A DNA stretch of 64,000 nucleotides from positions 9,690,739 to 9,754,738 of the forward strand of contig OZ026596.1 in assembly GCA_964020085.1 (NCBI GenBank), in the 5' to 3' direction. The stretch comes from Micromussa lordhowensis (lineage: Eukaryota > Cnidaria > Anthozoa > Scleractinia > Lobophylliidae). The translations under genes were made by a program, and so were the position numbers. A model generated the notes under the pieces. The model was given only the letters and a program-made list of their open reading frames with translations, did no database searches and was not told the DNA's origin. Below are positions 46,609-56,700 of this stretch, piece after piece (within the stretch, counting starts at the first letter, position 1; each line of letters starts with the position of its first letter).

Positions 46609-47571
46609 ATGGCGGACGTGGAGAATTTTCTTTCACAAAGCTATTCGTTTGTGTATAATTTCTTCATCAAGGGTCTCGTAGCTTTGGCGGTATTGGTGAT
46701 TGTAGCGTTGTTGACTAAAATGTTCAGTCATCAAGGCTACAGACGCCACTCAGGCTCGGATGATACGAATTTTTGTTCATCTCCCGAGTGTCTTCGATGT
46801 TCTCACAGAAAAGAGACTTCCACGATGAAAGTCTTGTCGAAGAAATTGGACGAATTTGTACGTCTAAGAGGAGATAGAGCCGGACTTGAACGGTTGTATA
46901 AAGGAAATGAATACTACAGGACACAAGAGGGCAGGAACGATCCATCATCTGCCCAAAAACCGACAGTATTTTACCTTGTTGGTCTTGCCACTAAACCTTG
47001 GCATGATTATTACTCGGTACAACTAAGTAGTTCTTTACTTTCGTCAGCGAATTTTGAATTGATAAAGTCAGAATTTCAACAGATTCGATTTCGCACAAGT
47101 GAGGGGTGGTTTCAAAATTCAACCCTCCAAGGGGAATGGTCCGTTTATCATCTGTTTAATCAAGGAGAAAAAGTTGAAAACAACTGTAGCACTTGTCCAA
47201 AAACTATGGAAATCATTGAATCTGTAGTACCCCTGTTGAAGGGATGTTCGTTTGGTAATGTATTGTTTTCGATTCTTAAAGCTGGGACGCACATAACGGC
47301 TCATTATGGCCCAACAAACTGTAGGATAAGGTGTCACCTGCCTTTATTTGTACCCAAGGGATGTCTTCTGTGCGTGGACGGAGAGAAAAGGAGATGGAAG
47401 GAGGGAGAGCTTTTGTTGTTTGATGATTCCTTCCTCCACGAAGCGTGGCACAAAGGAACGGATGGGGAAAGAGTTGTTCTTATGTTGGATCTCTGGCATC
47501 CAGAGCTCACTATGGTTGAAAGAGAAGCACTTGCATTTGTGTTCCCACCACATTGCATGGCCAAGAAATAG
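46609..47571 (+). CDS. Aspartate beta-hydroxylase domain-containing membrane protein (ASPHD-like)
   Basis: A single coding exon, 320 residues. The start chosen is ATGGCGGACG in good context (AAACATGG); the frame is open upstream with one other ATG near 46,540. Residues about 18-40 (FFIKGLVALAVLVIVALLTKMF) form one transmembrane segment, then a short Cys/Ser-rich linker. The C-terminal half is an aspartyl/asparaginyl beta-hydroxylase domain: SILKAGTHITAHYGPTNCRIRCHLPL.., GELLLFDDSFLHEAWHKGTDGERVVLMLDLWHPEL. The two His (HYG, HEAWH) and the Arg of GERVVL match the Fe(II)/2-oxoglutarate site of the family. As in ASPHD1/2, an Asp iron ligand is not obvious, so activity is uncertain. Likely a type II membrane protein of the secretory pathway. 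ASPHD2-like is the best guess. Confidence 0.85.
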   Translation: MADVENFLSQSYSFVYNFFIKGLVALAVLVIVALLTKMFSHQGYRRHSGSDDTNFCSSPECLRCSHRKETSTMKVLSKKLDEFVRLRGDRAGLERLYKGNEYYRTQEGRNDPSSAQKPTVFYLVGLATKPWHDYYSVQLSSSLLSSANFELIKSEFQQIRFRTSEGWFQNSTLQGEWSVYHLFNQGEKVENNCSTCPKTMEIIESVVPLLKGCSFGNVLFSILKAGTHITAHYGPTNCRIRCHLPLFVPKGCLLCVDGEKRRWKEGELLLFDDSFLHEAWHKGTDGERVVLMLDLWHPELTMVEREALAFVFPPHCMAKK

Positions 47572-47661
47572 CAAATAATGTCATAGACATGGGAGATCTT
47601 GTCCCATTTTTGGCTATTTCATATTATTTATTATAAATTCATTTATTATATGTACCAATTA

Positions 47662-47961
47662 GGTTGTGTTCTATTGGGATCAACCGTTTCAACCACAACC
47701 GGTTTGGTTTGATACGGTTGACGTTTCTCAATAGAACACTTTTCCAGCCGTTTTCAGTTGAAACGCAGTAACTCGTGGGAATAGCGCTTACGTGAGCTAC
47801 AATTACGCGGTATAATCATACAAATGCTTTTTCAACCGTTTCAACCTGGTTGAAAAAGTTGATCAACTAAACCAACTGAAAAAAGTTTTTCTCCAATAGA
47901 ACACAAAAAAACCCACCCAACCCATCGAACGAGAAATGGTTCATCCAAATAGAACACGACC
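47662..47961. mobile_element. 300-bp Harbinger-like miniature element
   Basis: Ends GGTTGTGTTCTATTGGGATC and the complement of ATCCAAATAGAACACGACC, flanked by TTA on both sides (47,659-47,661 and 47,962-47,964), the TWA duplication typical of Harbinger. Degenerate copies of the same motif (GTGTTCTATT, GTTGAAAAAGTTGAT) continue to about 48,370. Confidence 0.75.
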
Positions 47962-49732
47962 TTAATGTAACATTTTAAACTCAGATTGTGTGATACTGGA
48001 ACCAACAGTGTCAACTTAAACCAGTTTTAGTTGATTTCTATGTTCTATTTGGATAAACTATTTTTGGTTGACTTAGGCTTAGTTTTGACTTGAACAACCA
48101 ATTCCTCCATTATCAGTGGTTAAATTAGTTGAGTGTTTTTGTGTTCTACTGGGAAAAAAAACTGTTTTTAAATCATTTGGTTGAGAGGATTGTCGAACAC
48201 TGATCAACTGTTTGAACTGAAATTAGCTTAAAAATTGTTCTATTTAGAAACCTCAACCAAATCAACAATTTCAACCTCGCTTGACACCAGTTGAAAAAGT
48301 TGATTAGCCAAACCAACCCATTTTTTTTCCACAACAGAACACAAACAAAGATCCAACAGCACCTAAAACAGTTGATCCGCAGAAAACAGTCACCATTCAC
48401 CAGTCAAAAAATTGTGTTTCTCAGGAAGGTAAAACAATTTTGTTTGTCCTTTCCTAGTAGCACAATTTTTGCCCTCATGTTTAAAATCACAGTTTTTGAG
48501 AAAACAAAATCAAAATCAAAAAAAGAAAAAAAAAGAAAAAAAAGAAAACAAAATCACAGTCAACTGACTCAACTCTCCATTAATGGACACTCTTATAAGC
48601 AGACAGCTCTAGTTATGGACACTGTTTTCAATTCCCCTTTTTTCTTATGGGAATAATTCTTGTAAGCAGACAGCTCTACTAACAGACACTTTTTCCAATT
48701 ACCGACAGTGTCTGCTTAAGAGAGGACTGTAACTGGTTCACTGTATTAGCTCACAAAAATATCTTTTAGAAGATATAAAATGAAAATATGAAACTTGTTG
48801 GGTTTAACTAATTCTTGTTTATTTAATTTAATTTGTTAACATAACTTCTATAACCTGGATGTCATGGGCTATCTTTTACATAAGAAAACTTGTCTGAATG
48901 CTTTGAAACACTGTAAAATGTCTATTTTTATGATTAAAAGTATCTGGCACTCCATTGAAGATGCTACACACGTAATAAATGAGTATTCTCAAAGGACAGT
49001 GGTCTGGGTACGTATGAGAATAATAACAAATTAATGATTACAACATCATAATGTGATCTGACCAAAACACGTCAATGCATTTTTTCTACACTATGAAATA
49101 TTTTACACACATCAAAAATCTGGAAAGTTGATGCACTGGTAGGTCACCTACCTGGGGACACTTCATTCAAGTGTTGTTCAGCTTTACTTTAGTCAAAAAC
49201 TCTTATCAGTCTCTTCTCTGGCATATAGAGAGTTGCAGTAAGTAGCCAGGGAAGGAAAAAAAATTAAATCCTCTTACCCAGTGGAGCAGTGAACTTCAGT
49301 TTTCACTTGCCCCCACTTAAATATTACTTGCCAACGAGGCATCCAGTATGGAAATCAGAGGACAAGCAGGAATAAAGTATGCTTGGATTCCTAACTAATC
49401 CATGCTTTCAGCCTAATGATTAACTACTCTTGCAGTATTAAGTTTTGACATAGCTTATCACTGGAAATTATCATTTTACCAAGCTGATCGACATTTTTAT
49501 TCAGACTCACAAGACTACTGATGTTAATTAATCAATTGTCAACTGGGCCACTGAACCTCTATGTTCTCTTGCCCAAGAGCAAAATTTACTGGCCCTGGGC
49601 AAATGTTCAGACCTGAGTTTTTTCCTGCCCTGGTAGCCCCATCCAAATACACTGTCAAACTGTCATGCAGGGAAAATTTCAGTGATGGGACACTTTGCAC
49701 CTCTGTATCAAAGCCTGTGCTGTGATTGGCTA

Positions 49733-49770
49733 CCCGAGCAGGCAAGATGGAGCCATCTTGCCCGCTCGGG
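49733..49770. repeat. 38-bp palindrome
   Basis: CCCGAGC(A)GGCAAGATGG followed by its near-exact complement. Confidence 0.8.
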
Positions 49771-49829
49771 ACTACCCGCCTTGTCCCGCAAGAAAAATTT
49801 CCCCAAAAGCCCTATAATAAATCCTTTAT

Positions 49830-49932
49830 TGACCAAGCTTGTTTGGTCAAGATGGCTTGATATTGGCCTCGTTCTTTTTTTGCGTGTTTACGGACCTCAA
49901 CTCCGTCTCAGTCCATAAACACGCAAAAAAAG

Positions 49933-49964
<32 letters not shown>

Positions 49965-49976
49965 ACACTTGGTCAA
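49830..49976. repeat. Fold-back element, arms about 65 bp
   Basis: TTGACCAAGCTTG..GGTCAAGATGGCT..GATATTGGCC is mirrored by GGCCAATATCCAGCCATCTT and CTTGGTCAA. The centre is near CTCAACTCCGTCTCAG. Confidence 0.8.
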
Positions 49977-50771
49977 CAACCCATATGTATTATTAATAAC
50001 CTTCCACCAGGTACTGATAGAGATAACATGATGTTCCAAAAGTAACAACCCTCAAAAGTTATGACCCTTTGAGATAATAAAATTTAAAATTTTGAGGAAT
50101 AAAATTTCATGGTTAACACATATAGTGACCATCCAAAAGGAACAACACTAAGAAAATAGCAACCTTAAGACTCAGATGCACCTTGATAATGGAATAACAG
50201 ATACAATAAAATAGATGATCCTTATACACCAAAGGCCAGATAATGCTCTGTTGTGATTCTTCAGACGGGAGTTTATTGAAAACATTTTCCCCTTGCTAAG
50301 ATGGATCAGCCCACATGTGGTACGTGTTTAAGCTTCTTAAATATAATGACCTCTTCAACAGTCGTGAATCTCTGAAAGTAGTGATGGGAAGATAGTGGCT
50401 GCTAAATCAAAAAGTAATGAGGCCTGTTATTTTCAGATCTCTGTAGGATGATATAGAAAGCAAGCAAAATGTGAGTTCTGTTTACACTCTTTACATCTAT
50501 GTCACAGTTGACTTATGTAGTCACCCAGGCAGGGGCCAGACTGGACCATTTGAACTTCTCTCTAGTCTACTACAAGATCAACGCACCTAGATTCATGGAC
50601 AAGAGTTACGCCCAGAAATGTTTCCATCCTAGAAATCAATAACAAAATATGAAAATCTTCTCTACAGTCTATTCCTATGAACATTTTTTGCTGCTAAATA
50701 CTCAAATAACTTCATTTACAGTACATTATTTCCTCTAAAGTTCACTTGAACTTTTAAGACTTTAATCCCTC

Positions 50772-53700
50772 TTAACCATCATCAGATTCCACGCCCTGTG
50801 CTGCCAGCTCAGCAAGGACATTGTCTAAATAGTTTGGGTCAGGAAAGCCATGACCCATATGGTTTGAAAATGCTTCTGTTTTGTGATGGATTTCATTCCA
50901 AACCACCGTGTCGTCTTCACCAGTCGTAGAGGATGTACCAATGGTGAAAATCAGCCTTCTATTCCAAGCTTTCTTTAAAAGCTCTAAAACCTGTAAGCAG
51001 TAAAATTACTTAAGTTATTAGAACTCAATCAAAAGAGAAAAAAAAACATTTGAGACTGAGTTTTGCACTTTCCAAACAGCACAAGACAGTTATAATGAAA
51101 GTCAATGGATTGAGCAGTTGTCCAATCCAGCTATACATTATGCAGTCTAGCTATTGTAGCTTCAAGTAGTCATGTAGTCTGCATTGAGCCATTGTCCTGT
51201 ACTCATTCACTGACTCTCTACCTTAATCAAACCCCTCACTCTTTACTTCTACGCTTGCCGGAATCATTTATCCAGACGCCCTCTTCTTCAGTCTCTCAAA
51301 GCATATCTGACTGTCATGCAGTCACCAACCTCTCTCATCAGCTTCCTCCTGTAATCCACACTCTTTCACTCTTCCCTGTCATCCGACCATCACTGACCAT
51401 CCCAAATGCACCTGTGAGCTCCCTCACCACTCTCTCTCTCCTTGATCCAATGGCTTGCTCCCTCCCTCCTCCACTCAATCCAACACTATCTCTCCCCTCA
51501 GCCCTCACTAACCTAGCTTTGAAATCACTCACCTTCTCCCTCTCCTTCTCACCAGCTCCAACTCAGTCACAACTCCCTAAAACCCTTACTCACTCACCCA
51601 CTCCTATTTGCTCCCATAGTAACGTTGACACAAGACCTCAACCCACTGTGTTGATCTCAGGTTTACTCACAAAGGGAGAACAAGAAAAATAATGACGTTA
51701 CCTTTTTTCCTTTTTGGCTATCAGGAAGAAAGCAAGTTCTTGGAAATCCTCTTGCATTAAATCTTCTTCCTGGGTTGGGATGTTCTGGTCCCTGTTGTTA
51801 AAACAATTGACACTCCTGTACAGTGGAACTCCGTTAATCTGACCTAGTGGCAGCTTGCCTTAATCTAGTTGTAGGAATGGGGTGATTGTACTAAAATGTG
51901 GTTCTTAAGCAAAAGCTGACTCATCAGCTTTTTGTTTAGGGGAACAGGGATGGCACAGAGGTGAGAGCACTCGCCTCCCACCAATGCAGCCTGGGGTTGA
52001 TTCCAGCCTGGTGCCATATGTGAGTTGAGTTTGTTGTTGGTTCTCGCCTTGCTCTTTAATGGGTTTTTCTTTGGGTACTCGGATTTTCCTCCCTCCACAA
52101 AAATCAACGTCTCCAAATTCCAATTCGACCAGGAAAGGGAGCCTGCCTGAAAATCAGCTAAGGCTAATGTGGCTTCCTCTCTAAATATTATAATCTAGTT
52201 TTATTTATTTAGGTCAAAAGATAAATGGTGCCGTATTAATGAGAAATCAGTATAGCTGGAAGGTAGACAACATTTTTCTGCACATCTGAAGGAAAACGTT
52301 GCCATTTTAAAGGTTGATAGACTCATCTTTTCAATTCAAATAACATGATTGTGCAGTATGAATTTCTTACACTTCCCTTACTGTTTCTCAGTTGCTGGAG
52401 TTTAGAATCTTTCCCCAGCTGATTGTTAAGCAATTATTGCACAAGAGTTTTGTGATATCCAGAATAATCACGATTACGTTTAGGCTTGTGGTCACATGAC
52501 TGGACTGTTCATGTGACTTTATATCTAGATTACTACTATAATTATTATCAGTTGAGTAAGGAATAAGTAACTTTTAACAACTTGAGTTGTTGTCATGGGC
52601 AACTGGCTCCATTTCTAGTGGCAACTTGTCTGCCTTTGACGTCAATGGCAGTAAAGTGTGCAAAATTGCAGGTCACATTATTGTTACTATTGGAAATGAT
52701 AAAAGTTTCCCCTGGCAAAACCATAATTACAAAACTTCGTCACAGACAGGCTCTCAGCGTTGAGGCATGGTGAGAGTCTTGCCCAAGAACACAACACAAT
52801 GTCCCCGGCCAGGGTTCGAACCGGACCACTCAATCCAGAGTTAAGTGCACAAACCATGAGGCCACTGCGCCTCCCTATGACTTTCCATGACCTTCACTTA
52901 AATTCCATGACTTTGCAGGCCTGGAAATTGAAATTATAAATTCCATGACCCTTATGAACCCCGTCGTGCCACTAGCAATGAGAGCCTGCTTGCAGGCTAC
53001 CAAAGCTCCATCGCGCCTTACTCAACTGATAATCATAACTGTATGTGTAGGCTCTCAAAATAGACATCACAAGTACCATGTTGGCTTGATAATTTACATC
53101 TTAAATTAGAGAAAATAATCACTGACAGATCATCTATCTTGGGGATTAGAGGGCTTAAATTCTGTACATTTTTCTGTTATTTCTCTATCTGTCTTGCAAA
53201 ATAATAGAAAAGACAGGGCTGGAGGCTAACTTGAAAACCTACTGGCTGATTTAGCCTCAGGATCGTTGACAAAAACGGAGTCTAGCATTAACCTACCGGT
53301 AAATTAATATACTTTTATAGTACAGTCAAACCTCTATCAAGCGGCCACCCCTTATTAAGCCCCAGTTATTGAAGTTCCAAAATAATTGGCAGTAAAATAC
53401 TGCAAATAAAACTCCTATTAACCAGCCACCTTTTGGTTGTCCCAATGAGGGTTTTCCTATTGTCTTTACCCCTATTAAATGGCCACCCAAAAGTTAATGC
53501 ATGTAGTTCGCCTGTTTTCGGAAAAGGCAATAACAGATAGGAGTCCGGAATAGAAAGGGACGTCTGATAAAAACATTCAAATACATGTTTGTTGTGATTC
53601 TTTTGACCTGATTCCATATTCACTAAGCAGTTAACTCAATGGTAAAAAATATTCAAAGTACACCAACTCCTGTTAAGCGGCCAACCCCTGTTAAGTGAAC

Positions 53701-56700
53701 ACCTCTCATTTCCCTGAGGGTGACCCTTTAATAAGAGTTCGACTGTATTAATTTTCAATAATTATGATACACAAAGTTGTTGATATCTTTATGTTATTAA
53801 ACTGAGGTACCTGCACCCCTGGACTGAAGTCATACACAATAGTGATCATTCCACAGTCAGGATGACCAGGAAGGCTTCTGTGCGAGTGCTGAACATCCAT
53901 ATGACCATTGGCTGGCTGATTGCCAAGTTTAATACCATGAATTGCTTTGCAAGTAGGGCACTGTAAACTTCCATCCTGGAAGTTAAGGATAACGAAAAGT
54001 ACTAATAAATTGAATATGTTAAATCATCTTGAAACTGGAAAGTATTGAGTTTCAGCAAATACCGGTATTTATTACACGACTCAGGCAGTCAGAGGGTCAA
54101 TAACTAAAATCAACCAATCAAAATGCTCTATTGCAAGTCCAATATCCTCTAAGTATTGGACCGGGCATTGTTTGTGAAAAACCTTCAAAGCTTTCTTCAG
54201 TCGCATAATAAATCTCTTACTAACCAAGCACAAGGGCCGTACTGGGAGAATATTGGCCCAAGGTCTTCATGGTATGGACCTCTCTGCGCTCGATCCGTAC
54301 TGTCAAGACCTCGGGCCAATATTCTCCCAGAACAGCCCTCGTGCTTGGTTAATAAGATATATTTCATAATGTTGCTATGTCACTAGTGAGACTAACTAAG
54401 ATCGTCACTGTTTTCCTTGTACTTACTTTAGGTCCGCTGTTGTACATTGCTCGCAGACAGGAAGCATGAAAAGCATGCTTGCATTGATTTAGCTGTTTAA
54501 TACTGGAAGGTTGAGCTTCTCCACTATTTTCAGATTCGTCATCGAATGAGGAGATATTGCAAAGCTTTTCAAAACATATTGCGCAGTCCTGCAATGAAGA
54601 TTATATTTATAATGGTAGATATATTTAGAAATCTTGTTTCAGCAGTAATGTGTGAAATAAAAGTACCTAGAGCTAATTGTTACATGTGATTCTCTATATA
54701 CTTAGATCAGCAAATCAGGAATAGACGTTGGACGTTCAAGTCTTCTCAGATAAGGACTATAAAGTGTAGGCCATGCCTCCTACACCTCCAGTGTTACATG
54801 GTTAGCAGGTGACGTTAAAGTGGCACTATGACGAAAATCGCACCTTTCCTATTTAAGCCATTTTAAAACATAAACAAGTAGACTGCATAAGAAGTAAAAT
54901 GCTCTTTACTTCTTTCAAATATCTCTTTTCGTTCCAGAGATATTCAAGTTTTTAAAATATGCAAATTAGGCGAGTGATGACGTCATATACTCAAACAGAT
55001 TTTGTCCAAGTATGATGAAAAGAGATATCTCAGCCAGTTTGTAACAGAAATGTTTGATTCTTTGCAGTAAGAGTCTACTAAATGTGCTCCACAATACGAG
55101 CTTAACAGTTCTGTTACCATGGCAACATACTGGGTTCCAGACCTCCCCCATATTAAAAGCTTTTCTGGCCACCTTTGGCATTCCATTTTGATAATTGCTA
55201 ACAGCACTCCAGCAAGCTTATAAATATGTTAGCTCGACTTTGTGGCGTTGTCTAAGATTTTCAAGCTGAAAATCACCAAAATATTGAAATAAAGTGGGTG
55301 GGGCCTGGAAAAGAGTGAGTTGCCATGGGAACAGAATTTTTGTAGTCATAGGTGTGTTTCTTGTAGATTTATTAGCCTGCCAAGTTTGAGGGTTTTGCGC
55401 TGCAAATTGGCTAAGATAACTCTATTTATATACTCAAAAAAATATTGGGTTGAGTGTATGACGTCATCAGCCATTTCATTTGCATATTTTACTCATTTTT
55501 CAAACTTAAATATCTCCGGAACTAATGCAGATATTTGCAAACGGTAAATGGCGTTTTCATTCTTTCATGGAATTCTTTGTGATACACTCAAAAAAACAAG
55601 GGGTAAAAATTTGATCATAGTACCACTTTAAAGAACCCACACAATTATCGCAAAGAGTGGGACACAGAGTTCCCGGTGTTATGGTCTGGCCTTGTCTCAC
55701 AGGTTGGTGTTTCACATAGGGTTAACCTCATTGCGGCTTTCAACCTTGTCCAAATTGACCAAATTTGTCCCAAAAAATGACTATGGGTAATGTCTATATT
55801 ATGACATTCATCTCATTAGATCTATGCGTTGTGGTAGTTCTTTTGAATCCTAGCCCAACTAGCAGTCATCTCCTTTCCAAGTTTAAAGTGCCCATATCAT
55901 CAAAATTTTTATTTTCCCATCTGATTCTATGTTTCATGCAATGAACTTCTGCGAAAAAATTTTTCGATTTGGATAAAAAGCGATTTTTTAATGAAGTTTT
56001 AAAAACCCGAAAATCCTATTTTCTTGCGGTCGACCCGTGCCGCTGATCACATCATCGACATGCTCAGAATTGTGACGTAGATTCAGGAACGTGTGAGTTC
56101 AGGCTTGACTTATCTCACTTGTTTTACCTCTGTAAATTTAGCTTCATAGTCCATGCAAAATTCTCCTTTCCAGCATTTTGTATGAGCTACTAACTTACAT
56201 TTACAGAGGTAAAACAAGCGAGATGAGTCAAGCCTGTAGTCACGTGTTCCTTAATCTACGTCACAACTCATTCAAAATGAAGGGAAGACTGGTGCGAATA
56301 GTGGACCAAAATGGCGGCAAATTTGAACGATTTTAAAACTTTTAAAAATGATTGCATTTTATCGAAATCGATTTGTTTTCTTTCGCAGAAGTTCATTGGG
56401 TGATATATAGAATCAGATAAGAATATAGATATGGGCACTTTAAGAGGTGAAAGTTAAAGCGTGGGAGAGACTGTCAACAGGCTTGGGAGCAAAGGAGGCC
56501 AAAAACAATAAGTGGGAGGGAGAAGTGAGGTTAGAACCCCAGTATTGGCATGCAAAGAAACAAGTGAATGAACATGTCCTTATCAATGTGTGAAGCTACA
56601 GTATGTGTACCTCATCTGGAGCTTTCTCCAAGTCATTGCAGAATTCAGACAGAGGATCACCGGCTGTGGCACCTACAGTTACGAAGTAAAGTACAAATTT

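Larger units (their letters stand above)
47972..50771. other. Intergenic region rich in decayed repeats
   Basis: 48,000-48,370 is further degenerate copies of the preceding repeat. 48,500-48,550 is an A-rich run. 48,575-48,735 is a decayed repeat with GCAGACAGCTCTA twice. 49,000-49,680 and 49,980-50,770 show nothing recognisable. No gene is supported. Confidence 0.6.

Noticed and set aside
51192..51692. 166-codon open frame, Ser/Pro/Leu-rich
   Set aside because: Lies in a pyrimidine-rich intron of the Deltex gene, antisense to it; no domain and no splice partners.
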